A program made the position numbers and the translations under genes. From Branchiostoma floridae (taxonomy: Eukaryota > Chordata > Leptocardii > Amphioxiformes > Branchiostomatidae), in the NCBI RefSeq assembly GCF_000003815.2, contig NC_049995.1:2968788-3032787 (forward strand): a stretch of 64,000 nucleotides of DNA, given 5' to 3'. The notes beneath the pieces were generated by a model that did no database searches, was not told the DNA's origin, and saw only the letters and a list, made by a program, of their open reading frames with translations. Shown here piece by piece: positions 13,501 through 22,355 of this stretch (position 1 is the stretch's first letter; every line of letters starts with the position of its first letter).

Positions 13501-16500
13501 TCGGTGTGCAACAGGGAGGTGTTAATCTTCCCCAGGGTGGTGGTATGACCCGCCCTCCAGGTGCAAATGCTGGCATGAACTTTCCCCAGGGCGTAAATAG
13601 CAGCTTGAGCCATCCCCAGAGTGGTAATGGTGGTATGAACCACCCCCAGGGTGTAAACACAGGCATTCCCCACACCCAGGGAGTCAACAGTGGCATGACC
13701 CGCACCCAGGGTGGCCAGAGCAACATGAGCTCCCAAGGCTCGGTCTTCCCATCACAACAGGGTGGCAACATTAACCAAGGTGAGATCTTTTGATAGATAG
13801 AATTAAAGTTTTTATATAATGTAGTAATTGTGTCTAAGTTTTAGGAGCAATATGTTGGAAGCACTTACTATGTTGCTTTTTATTTTACAGAAAGCTTTTT
13901 GCTTCTTTCGACAATACACTATAAAGTGTTGTCTACTGAGATTTGAGTGTGGTTTTAGAGAACTGATACTTATAACTTTTAAACTAATGGCAAAATTAAG
14001 ATCAAAATTGAAAGGGCTTGGCAGATGTTCACTGATTCAAGTAATGATGAAGAAGGAAAAGATGTACAGTGTCCAGTGTTTTCATGATAGATAAATAGTT
14101 TTGTTTCATTTTTGATGTCACTACAAGTCCGGAAAAACACCCGAAATCCAGAAAACTTAATTGTAATGACATAGTTTGAGAATGACATCTGATACACTAA
14201 AAGTAACTTGAGAATATGACATAATTTAATGATAATCTATGATTCTCTTCTCTACAGGTTTTCAAGCCAGACCAGGCATGTCCGGGCAGCCCCCCCAGCT
14301 GCGCGCCCGGATGGTACGGCCCGCCAACCTGTCCATCAACCAGCAGATGATGGGCTCCAACATCAGGGGTCAGAACGCAGGCATGATGTCACCCAACGCC
14401 ATGACCTCACTCGTCAGCATGACCCCTGGCCCCATCGTTTCGCCCAATCAGGTGGCTCCGCCGAACCAGATCTCGCCGTCGGCTCAGTTGATGACGTCCA
14501 AAACGATGTCAATGCAGTCAACCAATCAAATGCCGGGAATGGGTCCACCGCTAATGTCGCCCAATCAGATGACAGCTCCAAGGTCAAGGACACCGTCCAG
14601 CCCAGGGATGACATCACCCATCTTGATGACATCACCGAACCAGATGGTGCCGCCCAATCAGATGGCAGGAAATCCTGTGACATCACAGGGCGGAATGGTC
14701 TCTCCTTTGACACCTCGGATGCCTTATGGACAGGTGCTCTTACTGGTTTTCATTTAGCAACTTTCAATTTAAATCATCTATGATTCAATGCAGAAAACAG
14801 CCTATGAAGGTTTTTTTCCAGAAATAACAAGGCATTAGAGGTGGTGAACAACCCCTAATCTGATTAAATTTGGCTTTATATGTTGGCCTACCCAACATTC
14901 TGATGCAGATCATTTAAATCAGTGATGAAAATAAGATTTTCAGATATGACATCGTTGTTCCAATGAAACCAACATGCATGTACCCACGTATTTGATGCTT
15001 CTTATGACATCTTTCTATTGTAAACCTTAAATGTTATAGAACACCCTTAAGATGATGTAGAGGTTACACAAGATAAAACTCAGTTTACAGCAGAATGAAA
15101 AATGTATTTTCTTTCTCGTCAAACAGATGGGCCCTACAGGAAGTTCCATGATGCCACAACGTCCTTCCAACATGCACAGCATCCAGCAAGGTGAGACATT
15201 CCTAACAAGTTAGATTGACAGCATTGAAATTACAGTAGCGGCATCTTAGTATATGCAAATAGCTTTATGGCAAGAATGTGCAATAATCTTATTGTTATTA
15301 TGGCTAATTCAGCAAAACTATATGATGTATTTTGGTTAAACTGTTAATTTTGATTTCAATTACAAAAATTATTTTGGTCAGGTCTGGGAGTCTTGCTAAT
15401 TTATTGTTTAACCATTATTTTCCAATATGATGATTTGAAAGGATTCTTCACATTGAAGAACACACATTGTAAAAAAGAATATCCCTCATTCTTGCTAACT
15501 AGGCATGTACAATGCATTAAGGTCTCTATGTAATTAAAAAAGTTCACAATATGTTTTGTCTTTACCATGTTAAACAGGTGGGTTTTCAGGACCACATCAA
15601 GCCCAGATGGCTGTACCAGTGTCCCAGAACTCCTTACCAAGGATGCAGCAGCGTTCTCCCATGGGCCAGCCACGACTGGGCCAGTCAGCAATACCTGGTA
15701 TGGTACAACTGTCACCGAGACGGGCACAGGCACCGCAGGGCGTGGGCCACTCTGTGCAAGACAGGAACCAGGACTTTTCAATGGTACGGACAGAGCAAGA
15801 TAGATTGACTGGATTTAGAGAATCTTAACACAACCATTTTAACACCCGTGACAGTTTTGTAGCAGTGTTTTGAAAGTAACTGTCCTTGTTTTTAGGTTAG
15901 ATCCAGTAACATTAGCTACTAAGAAATTCAATATTGAAATAGTATTTATTATATATGTTTGTTAGTTAGTGGACTGAATAAAGTATCAATTTATATATTA
16001 TTGTCAAAGATAGGCTTTGATCAGTCACAAATTTATCATTGTTAATATTTACGATGATCATGACTGAGCCATTTTATTTTTACATGTCACTTTAAAAGTT
16101 TAGAAATGATTGTAACTTCAATAATTGTTGATTCAGCAAGTGGGTTAATCTCATTTCTTTTATTATATGATAATTCCAGAACATGCTTTTTCTTTGTTGT
16201 TTTGCATTTTATATTCCTAATGAAATGTCTTGTGAAATGAAGATGTTTTAAGTCTAAAAATGGATTCCTCACATATACATGTATTCAACTTGCTTCTGTC
16301 AACAGACAGGTTGTGCAGTATTTCAGTAAATGACTTAATCTTGTCTCTTTTATTCCAGAACAACCAAATGAATCAGGGGAATGCAGGAGGAATGGCACAG
16401 TCGCCCTTCAACCAGCTCTTGTCCCCGACATCCTCCGGTCCTAATCAGCTCTTGTCCCCAGTGTCCTCTGGTCCTGGTCAGCTCTTGTCCCCAGTGTCAT

Positions 16501-19007
16501 CAGTAGCCCCCAGACCCAACTTCATGCCATCTGCTGCTACGTCGAGCAGCAGTCAGATGCAGTCATATGCTGGTAAGTCATGACTTGTATTTGAATTGTT
16601 GTCCGTTGTTATGACTATGTAAAGACAACTTTAAGTTGGTGTGCTACCTTGATTATAACTTGAAACCTCACACCTTTTTGTGTATAGGACTGTGCCAATC
16701 TTTGTTTCTATAGCTCACAGAGCCACAAGAAGGCCAGTGTTCTTGATAGGGTAACACAAATTAATACAGTCAAACCTGTCTATGGCAACCAATCATAGAA
16801 CTTGAAAAGAAAATGGTCACTGCAGACAGGTGGCTGCTATATATAGGAATCTTGATTGTAGTAACTGTAGAAAAATTATCTGATTTAAAGGACCATCAAA
16901 AATAAGTCTCAAAGGCCAGGCAGTCCCTTTACAGACTCAAGACAGCCCCTAATGCAAGTTGTAGATGATGAACATTTTTTTTTCTCCACCATGCAGTTGC
17001 CAGAGCGGGAATGTCCCTACCGACAAGCACTGGAATGATCAGTCCCCACGGGGGGCCTTCCAAGGGTCAGTTTGGGGCCGACGCCCTCATCAGGGACTCG
17101 AGCGGCCCTCTCGGGCTGACCTCTGATTCAGGTAGCTCTCTTGGTGAATCAGGATGCTCACAAAGTGACTTGAAGGTATGCATGTGGTGATCTGGACCAT
17201 GATTCGCTAATCTCTCCCTCTCCGTATGCACCCTTTTGATGATGACACTGTCAGTTGATTTGATTCAAGTTTGGGTTGGGGACTTGATTTTGTGGTAGGA
17301 CGCACTTGACGTGTTGTTTGAGTCCATTGAGCCCACTATTGAAGAAAAGGTGAACATAGGCCCACTTTACATGTTGAATTTTGCGATATTGGACTGTGTC
17401 CGATTTTTTCTGTGATGGAAGTGAGTCAATAATGATGTTCCTATCATCAAAAGGGTGCATTCCAGCCAACAGTCAGTGGTAGCTGTGATCTGCATGCGCA
17501 TTTTTGTCCCAGACACCCTACTGCTGCTATATGTCTACATGTATGAGGGACTTGTCGGCAGTAGTTGTGTCAATGGTGTAGCCTGAGTACCATCCTCCAT
17601 AGTGCCCGCTGGCTTTCGCTTGCTAACTCCGTGGTTAGCAAGTGAAAGTATTGAGCCAGCGAAGCCCGGTACTCAGGCTGTCATTGGTGTCCTGATACAG
17701 TTTTTGAATCATTTAACTTCTGTCTGCTTCATGTTAAATGTTGGGTTGTCCCCCCCCCCCCCCCCCCTTTCCCTTGCATGATTTTCTGTGAATCAATCTC
17801 TAATGATGGTGTACTTGTGGATGTGAGTGAGGTATTTGCTTTTTTTGTTTGTATTACTTTTAAGTTTCTGTTGTTTTGTGCCATGTTTCTTTGTGTCAAG
17901 TAAATGTAACAACAGAGAGAAAAAAGTTTATGAGGGATCATGGAATTACTATTTACTTGTCATAGCACAAGGGAGCTGTGAGTAAATATAGTTGCATTGT
18001 TCCCTATTCAAAATATATTTCTCTCTGATGTAATTACAACTTTGCAAAATGGTTGTTGTAACCGTACACATGTACATGTATCTTTTCACTATTTTTGATA
18101 TAAACAATTGGAAAATATTTTGGACCTATTCGGTCATAAAGGGAACAAAAGATATTATTGTTCCTGTCAAATTGACAAGTTTTTCTACGAAACATTGTGT
18201 CTGGTGCGTTCCTGTCACATGTCAGTGACATTGGCCTGTAGTGCTGTAATATGAATTCTGGATTCACATATATACAGGAGGTGATAAGAAGCAGTAGTAG
18301 TGGAAACGGAGGCAACGATGGGATGAAGGTATGGACTTTTCATTGTTTCGCAGAGAAAATATTGTGCATATTATGTTGACAATATGATTGAGTTACACAT
18401 GGCATAATTAAATGAGGTGATATTGATGACTCTCACTCAGACTGTAAAAGTACACTGGGACACTATGAGTGAAATTCTAGTTGCTTTAACTAAGGAGTTA
18501 GCTGCATGATTGATCAAAAGATTTTTATACAAAATGATCATATAACTATCATATTAAGAGAGTTGCATGCAGATCAAATAACTTTTTTATTGACACAACA
18601 GAAGTGTTTCCAAGAGGTTTTACTCTACAACTATAAATAAAATGTGTCCAGTATGCAACCATCACTGTATCTGTTCGGGTGTGACTGCTAGGCCTTTGTA
18701 ATTGATGAAACGTTTAGGGGGTCTGGTCTTTAAGTTTTATAAAATTTATCAGAAACACAGAGTCAAACCAATCGGATTACTATTTGTGAGCCGTGTGTAT
18801 TCGACCTATTGCTATACTCTAGTATCAGATAATACATGGTGCTTCTATGTCAGTTTACAGTATCTTGTCATGTTCAAAATGAAAAATAAAGATTAAAGAG
18901 TGTGTTGAAGTATATAACAATCTTTGCTGTTTGTTTCACAGCAACAAACCAGCTCACCAGAAAGTGAAAAAGAGAACAGCCTACTACTCAAACTACTAAT
19001 GGACTAG
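1367..19007 (+). CDS. NCOA: Nuclear receptor coactivator of the p160/SRC family (19 exons, N-terminus outside the window)
   Basis: p160 coactivators bind ligand-loaded nuclear receptors in the nucleus and recruit CBP/p300. Exons read from splice sites: 1367-1544, 3554-3748, 4786-5019, 5872-6019, 6400-6575, 7323-7687, 8751-10695, 11116-11243, 11789-11908, 12282-12509, 13359-13779, 14258-14733, 15127-15190, 15578-15783, 16359-16572, 16997-17175, 17299-17349, 18278-18328, 18942-19007. Every junction keeps phase and the total is 5,445 nt (1,814 codons plus stop). In order they encode the end of PAS-A, PAS-B, a receptor-interaction region with LXXLL boxes, an AD1-like segment, a Gln-rich region, a low-complexity tail and a terminal LXXLL box. 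The protein is longer than the roughly 1,400-1,460 residues of vertebrate p160s even without the missing bHLH end. Family assignment is firm. Single small exons (15127-15190, 17299-17349, 18278-18328) rest on splice signals and phase only. Confidence 0.93.
1785..3145. repeat. Two blocks of short hairpin repeats in an NCOA intron
   Basis: Blocks at about 1785-2040 and 2618-3145 are made of small palindromes of the form TCAGCACT, a loop of about 8 bases (GGAAAACG or GGAAACCG), AGTGCTGA, spaced by short links such as CGAACAT or CGTCTTT. I count more than fifteen whole or half units, in both loop orientations. The 580-bp spacer (2041-2617) is AT-rich and carries another palindrome built on CGTCCTTGCTCGACT. 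CGAAGCTTT next to half-units recurs near 2780 and 3130. This could be one element with subterminal hairpins, or a satellite that spreads by hairpin-mediated copying. It has no coding potential. Confidence 0.85.
3554..3748 (+). CDS. NCOA: NCOA exon between PAS-A and PAS-B
   Basis: The acceptor TTTAAAG precedes GNGVGWAPDAAGKKCR and the donor GTGAGT follows the Asp codon of EDGND. The pattern SFQCRMMVK, then KTMQCSAV, matches the p160 linker (F-x-C-R-M and Y-x-T-M-Q-C). It is 195 nt, phase 1 to 1. Confidence 0.9.
4038..4069 (+). pseudogene. Relic copy of the 3' end of NCOA exon 3554-3748
   Basis: The sequence repeats the last 30 or so bases of the upstream exon (ACCAAGGGAAAGACTGAAGA, then TGGTAATGATG) together with a GTGAGG donor, about 320 bp downstream. 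No acceptor or earlier exon sequence accompanies it, so it should not be spliced in. Confidence 0.75.
4080..4785. other. NCOA intron, no feature
   Basis: There are no open frames with splice signals and no clear repeat structure. A short T-run lies at about 4143-4152. Confidence 0.5.
4786..5019 (+). CDS. NCOA: NCOA exon: start of PAS-B
   Basis: The acceptor TTTTCAG precedes VPEACLVCIASKVAE and the donor GTGGGG follows HHRE. The segments EQFSTRQDINGKILAVDTSG and PHGEIVRRCLTELYKDCEAW correspond to the PAS-B entry of p160 coactivators (sTR-d..GKI-vDtS). It is 234 nt, phase 1 to 1. Confidence 0.92.
5045..5150. repeat. Interspersed repeat fragment shared with 53870-54103
   Basis: The words GTTACTCAAGCAACTGGATA and ATCTTATTACCTGGATGTCT, followed by AACCTTCATCGAC, occur here and again at 53880-54100. 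The second phrase also recurs in part near 33658. It appears to be a degraded copy of the fold-back family described at 53870. It abuts the end of a PAS-B exon, so open frames running on from that exon are extended by it. Confidence 0.7.
5151..5871. other. NCOA intron, no feature
   Basis: AT-rich intronic sequence. I see no exon, no convincing repeat and no RNA gene. Confidence 0.5.
5872..6019 (+). CDS. NCOA: NCOA exon: core of PAS-B
   Basis: The acceptor TCTTTACAG precedes VMACGTATSQIYKFQLPGG and the donor GTGATT follows MYSLIR. The segment AQTKSKLFRNP is the hallmark PAS-B strand of p160 proteins (AqTKSKL). It is 148 nt, phase 1 to 2. Confidence 0.93.
6400..6575 (+). CDS. NCOA: NCOA exon: linker after PAS-B
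   Basis: The acceptor TGTGTACAG and the donor GTATGT bracket a Ser/Thr/Asn-rich stretch (DSNVPNVPVQGTMTDC to LLSAMSG). It is 176 nt, phase 2 to 1, in frame with both neighbours. It has no domain of its own. Confidence 0.85.
6576..7322. other. NCOA intron with a short degraded inverted sequence
   Basis: Around 6825-6890 an interrupted inverted pair built on GAGGACGGA and TCGTCCGGCC is visible. It is too short and decayed to name. CCAGGTAA near 7110 copies the splice junction at 7321 but no exon sequence follows it. Confidence 0.4.
7323..7687 (+). CDS. NCOA: NCOA exon: acidic Ser/Pro-rich linker before the receptor-interaction region
   Basis: The acceptor CTTCCAG and the donor GTGATG bracket 121 codons, phase 1 to 0. 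The first part has PKLMLEMLMKSPKSLEQ; the second is an acidic run (EKEPEEVEEEKKDEDEEESP) followed by Ser/Thr/Pro sequence. No standard domain is visible. Confidence 0.87.
7745..8088. mobile_element. hAT-like MITE
   Basis: Terminal inverted repeats CAGGGCTCGAAAT and ATTTCGAGCCCTG bound 344 bp. Subterminal direct and inverted copies of GGGTGCACC are plentiful at both ends. The CAGGG terminus is typical of non-autonomous hAT elements. I could not confirm an exact 8-bp target duplication. It lies in an NCOA intron. Confidence 0.85.
8467..8686. repeat. Fold-back (long inverted repeat) beside an NCOA acceptor
   Basis: Arms of about 90 bases are near reverse complements. The left arm reads TTACAATTTCAAAGTTAACT and continues to CAACAAGCTTTCGATCACTC; the right arm is the same in reverse to GTTAACTTTGAAATTGTAG. 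The loop is about 40 bp. The arm tip on the minus strand has a GATC stem followed by CGAAAGCTTG, like the hairpin ends of Penelope-like elements. The outer end lies about 65 bp upstream of the acceptor of the largest exon. Confidence 0.85.
8751..10695 (+). CDS. NCOA: NCOA exon: receptor-interaction region and AD1-like segment
   Basis: A single 1,945-nt exon runs from acceptor TTCTATAG to donor GTAATG and encodes about 648 residues. LXXLL boxes at exon residues 57-61 (LHRLL), 115-119 (LHKLL) and 320-324 (LRQLL) match the spacing idea of p160 boxes 1-3. Further ones are LQNLL (400-404) and LENLL (545-549). The segment from DDEALLDLIKQE (423-434) to LESVLKSDSSILCEIDQLLG (592-611) resembles AD1, where vertebrate p160 has an EIDxxLGI signature. 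Between boxes 2 and 3 lie about 200 Ser/Thr-rich residues, longer than in vertebrate proteins. AD1-like activity is inferred from these motifs only. Confidence 0.93.
11116..11908 (+). CDS. NCOA: NCOA exons 11116-11243 and 11789-11908
   Basis: Two short exons joined in phase 0. The first (acceptor ATGAACAG, donor GTGAGT) encodes GSDMGVGQSVLGPGM to MPKQM-like sequence. The second (acceptor TGTACAG, donor GTAATG) encodes QPNRSLPQGQPKVPN to AMAIARSQ. They are low-complexity, Met/Pro/Gln-rich sequence in keeping with p160 C-terminal regions. Confidence 0.82.
11244..11788. other. NCOA intron, no feature
   Basis: I see nothing structured in this intron. Confidence 0.5.
12282..12509 (+). CDS. NCOA: NCOA exon: glutamine-rich segment
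   Basis: The acceptor GTTTTCCAG precedes SNSRPMMPHTQQQLY and the donor GTCTGT follows AQAQAQ. The exon is about 40% Gln, with LQRRQSQLLLQQRQLQARLA and a second LQLQRIQLQRRQAQALAAQ block. Vertebrate p160 proteins have a Gln-rich region at the same place. It is 228 nt, phase 0 to 0. The 3' third is copied three times in the following intron. Confidence 0.9.
12510..12895. repeat. Tandem copies of the 3' part of the Gln-rich exon plus intron
   Basis: A unit of about 125 bp starting at CAGAGGATCCAGCTACAGAG inside the exon (about 12451) repeats at about 12575, 12700 and 12825. Each copy holds the last 60 or so exon bases, the GTCTGT donor and about 65 bp of intron with CTCTGTCTTACAG. That TTACAG could act as an acceptor, but TAG follows at once, so an included copy would end translation in at least one frame. 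Confidence 0.88.
12896..13358. other. NCOA intron, no feature
   Basis: Ordinary AT-rich intron up to the acceptor at 13358. Confidence 0.5.
13359..15783 (+). CDS. NCOA: NCOA exons of the low-complexity C-terminal region
   Basis: Four exons: 13359-13779, 14258-14733, 15127-15190 and 15578-15783. The first holds a Gly/Asn/Met repeat of about 15 residues (xxNFPQGxNxGM, HPQGVNTGIPHTQGVN). The second is Met/Pro/Asn/Ser-rich with repeated SPNQM and MTSP phrases. The last two continue Met/Gln/Pro-rich sequence. All junctions agree in phase (0-1, 1-0, 0-1, 1-0). Frames on other strands in this stretch are mirror products of the repeat. Vertebrate p160 C-termini are also Gln/Met/Pro-rich, but these repeats look lineage-specific. 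Confidence 0.87.
14734..15126. other. NCOA intron, no feature
   Basis: No structure seen. Confidence 0.5.
15784..16358. other. NCOA intron, no feature
   Basis: AT-rich. No exon or repeat recognised. Confidence 0.5.
16359..16572 (+). CDS. NCOA: NCOA exon with a short Ser/Pro repeat
   Basis: The acceptor TATTCCAG and the donor GTAAGT bracket 214 nt, phase 0 to 1. Three copies of a 10-residue repeat (SSGPNQLLSP type) occupy the middle. It has no LXXLL box. Confidence 0.87.
16997..18328 (+). CDS. NCOA: NCOA exons 16997-17175, 17299-17349 and 18278-18328
   Basis: The first (acceptor CCATGCAG, donor GTATGC) encodes VARAGMSLPTSTGMIS to CSQSDLK. The second, 51 nt between GTGGTAG and GTGAAC, encodes DALDVLFESIEPTIEEK. 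The third, 51 nt between ATATACAG and GTATGG, encodes EVIRSSSSGNGGNDGMK. All are phase 0 at their inner joints and lead in frame into the terminal exon. The two 51-nt exons could be alternatively used cassettes, since either can be dropped without a frameshift. Their support is splice signals and phase only. Confidence 0.7.
17579..17680. mobile_element. MITE with TAGCCTGRGTACC termini
   Basis: The inverted ends TAGCCTGAGTACC and GGTACTCAGGCT enclose about 100 bp with an inner palindrome (GCTTGCTAAC and GTTAGCAAG). The termini match the larger element at 39663-40084, so both belong to one family. Confidence 0.8.
17750..17767. repeat. Poly-C run
   Basis: An uninterrupted run of about 18 C in an NCOA intron. 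Length may be unreliable in an assembly. Confidence 0.9.
18942..19007 (+). CDS. NCOA: NCOA terminal exon ending in an LXXLL box
   Basis: The acceptor TTTCACAG precedes 21 codons and TAG. The sequence ends KENSLLLKLLMD, so an LXXLL box (LLKLL) sits three residues from the C-terminus. Of the vertebrate p160 proteins, the SRC-1a splice form is known for a fourth, C-terminal LXXLL box. The position here is the same, which supports both the family call and the correctness of this last exon. Confidence 0.87.
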   Translation, partial: QQTSSPESEKENSLLLKLLMD

Positions 19008-22000
19008 CTATCTGATATAGGAAACAACAGCTGTCATCTTCATGTGCATTTTATCAACTTTATACCCTACGCAATGCAGAGAGTGCAAGTTAAGTCCAGT
19101 AGCATTGACTTAATTAGTTCAATAATATTTACTTTGTTGTAGAGTTGTAAAGGAATGAAGTTGTAAGTTTAAAGTACATATTATGTTCTTTCAGTCTGTA
19201 ATAATTATAATTACAAATTTTACATCAAGTCTTTTTAATTTCTAATTGTTATATGAAACTTCAAAGATGCTGCATAAAGGGACAACAACTAACAACTCGG
19301 GCCCAAGCTATGGTATTATACAGCCTGAATGCTCCTCACCTGGTCTCAGTACTGAACATGCATTGCAAACTTTAGCAGCACGCTCAAATGTACAGTTAAG
19401 ACTGACCTACAGGAAGTAATAGTTTGACCTACAGGAAGTGAAAAAAAGGTTGACCCCGGGAATGTGAACATGAAGTCAGGAAAGACCTGCTTAAACTGGT
19501 GTGAAATTATCAACTCTTATCAATAAGAAACTGATGGCAAGTGTTGGAATAAAATTTGATTATAATATTGGAAATGCCTTGTACAAGAACACTAACTTTC
19601 ACTATGTCATAACATAATGATACAAATGTAGCAACTTCAACTTAACAATTTAAGAACATGTATATCAAGCACAATATACGAATATGATACAAGAGGCTTT
19701 TAAACATGAATGCTGTAACATCTTAAGAAGAACTTAGAGCTCCATTTCAGGAGGGGTCGCATGTTTTGTAAATTTCTTTGATAATGATAATGTTCAACAT
19801 TTATACTTTGGTGTAATCACAATGGAAGTGAAATCAACTGTTCAACATTAACAATGATCTTTCCTTTGTTTTGTCATTGATAGTTTTCATCATTACATTT
19901 CAACAAAACAGGCGAGCATAATAAGAATCAAAATCAGCTTCATTTGTGATAACATACTGAACTAAGAGAACTCTGTACTATTAGAGTTCAATAACTTCAA
20001 CCTTTAAGAAAACACAACTAGCCGTAACTAACTTCAAATGACTAACTCAAGGGGTCAACCGCATAGTTACACTATATAACTTCCCGATGGATGTAAAATG
20101 GTACCAGGTCTAGCCATGGTATCTCTATTTTCATGAAAAATTGTAAAGATCTGTCTAATATGAAACTGAAGTCAAAACTGTAGAAGAAATCCCCCTTGGG
20201 CTATTCCATATTGGAAAATCAGGCAGGGGGGCATGTTTAAAAAGTCATCTTTAATGAGTTGATATTCAGTTCCTTGTACATCTGTATGACTTAAATTTCC
20301 CTTGATTTATGATTCTTGTCCCCCTTGCACTGATTGAATGGAGTAGCCCACAGTGTATGTGCCTGTCACCGATAGTGATATTAATGTATGCTCGCCAAAT
20401 GTGTATAGTATAAGACTTTATACATTGTGTGGGTTGTTGCCGACATGAATTGCTAATACCCAACACTACCGGGTGGTTTCAGTGATGTTGGTAATTATTC
20501 AAGTACCTTCGAGTTCTTGTAAACTGGAGATAACCTGTTTTTGATTTCATGCTGTCGTTTTGTGTAGCCTATAATTATCCAAGATTGACGTTAAAAGGAT
20601 ACATACAGCCCTCTCTCCTATGGAGTTGCCAAAAATAGAGATGATTATCATAAGAGGATCATCTCGGATATGTTAACAGAAAGTCCAACTTTTTATTAAG
20701 AAAAAACTAGCACACAAGAAAACTACTACAATCTCCCTGAATACTGTCTTCAGGTTGGTAAGTCGGTAGACAACAAGTTCTCTGTACACAGTCATTGCTT
20801 TAATACAGTAACCAAAATCTTTTGTAGGTATAAATGCACTGGCTGTGTACAGAGATTTTTGTTACCTACCACAATCGACCACAGAATGACAAATTTTCTA
20901 CCTCTTCTTTCTACAAAGTAACGCACACTAATTGTAACCTTCTTGGTCTATGTGCTCAAAGCACCTTCAATTATTAGCAAATTTCGATCATGTTTTGACT
21001 ATATGTCATACAACAATAGTTATATTATTGCAATTCTATCAGCACCACAGCTGTAGTGCTTTCTCACCACTTATTGTTTTCTTTTTCTAAAGCCAAATAA
21101 CACTTAGGAAGGCCTGTTTTGCAACTTAATGTCTTCTTTTAGGCTTTTTGTATAATTGTGACATACTGAAAAGAGTTTGTTAATGAATAACATTTTCTTG
21201 AAAGATATGAAAAACTGATTTGTTGCTTATGGGGAGATGTAATGTTTTTGTTCTGTCCAAATTGTACATAAATATACATTTTAGTCCAGAACATTTGAAA
21301 AAACAATGTAGTATCACTTACTCTAGTTATTTCTGTAATAGAAATTCAAGATGAATGTTGTATGGTGATGATTTGTATGATATGTAAAACGCTTTGTAAA
21401 TTTTCTTGTTTCTTATTCATAATGACAAGTCCCTCTTTAATGATTGTGTACGTAACTCCTTTTGCTTCTCGCAATTAAATGGCACAATTCCTTGTTTGTA
21501 TATATCTGTATGTACATCTTAGTAACGATTTGGAAAGTGTGTTAAGTTGACGGTACAAGAAGGAAAAAAGGAAGGCCTTAAGCTCTTGTGAGTAGAAGTC
21601 GTGATTTTTCTTTGTTCAGTGGCCATTTACTGTTAGAATTGGTTTTACAATTCGAAATACCATTGTTTGCTGTTGGTACATGCTACTAGTATCTGTTTTA
21701 ATGCCCTGGTAGAAAATAATACATATCATATTCATAAGGTCAGAAACTTTCATTCATATACTATCAATTCCCCCCATAACTTTTAGGTCCTTGGCTGTAC
21801 AATGATATATGTCATTTTTAGACCTCTTTACAAAAATCGTGTTTGATAACTAACACAATCTTTGATGTGAAGTCTGCGTTTTGTCTTGCATATCAAGCTT
21901 TTCATATACAACAAATTGAAGACACTGCCAAGTCCTTTCGTAATGTTTGTAAAATCTGATAACATTTTACAAAATATCGTTTCAACATTTTATTCTCATA

Positions 22001-22181
22001 TAAGTCACAGCTTATGCCAGTAGATGTTTGTTGAAAGAATATGTTGGTCTTGCTGATTTTGTATATGATTGTATAGGTGTTGAGGTGTAGGCTAACAGAC
22101 ATGTAAGACTGCTGTGCAAGGGCTATTCAGATGAAGGTGTGTGATACTGAAGAAAAACGTCTTAACCCACTCATCCATATA
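19008..22181 (+). other. Probable NCOA 3'UTR and downstream sequence
   Basis: No coding exon is visible. The sequence is AT-rich, lacks inverted-repeat elements and is much cleaner of repeats than the introns, as expected for a long 3'UTR. Candidate polyadenylation signals include AATAAA at 19548 and ATTAAA near 21475. I cannot say which is used. Confidence 0.5.
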
Positions 22182-22355
22182 CAGTGGAAGCCGCTTAATT
22201 GCACACCCAATTTGCCAGCGAATCCCGTGCAATTATCCGGCGTGTGCGATAATGCGAAGTTACCCAGTTTGACCGCACAGCCACGGGATTTTGGGATCCC
22301 GTGCAATTGACCGAAGTGTGCGTTTATCCGACGTGCAATTAACTGGCTCCCACTG
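22182..22355. mobile_element. pogo/Tigger-like MITE, 174 bp
   Basis: The ends CAGTGGAAGCCGCTTAATTG and the reverse complement of CAGTGGGAGCCAGTTAATTG are flanked by TA on both sides. The CAGTGGAA start and TA target duplication are typical of pogo/Tigger-type elements. A copy of exactly the same length lies inverted at 60474-60647, with near-identical sequence, which suggests fairly recent activity. Confidence 0.88.

Noticed and set aside
13319-13771. Long minus-strand frames opposite the Gly/Asn-rich NCOA exon
   Set aside because: They are mirror products of the repeated codons. The plus-strand frame has splice sites, correct phase and p160 context.
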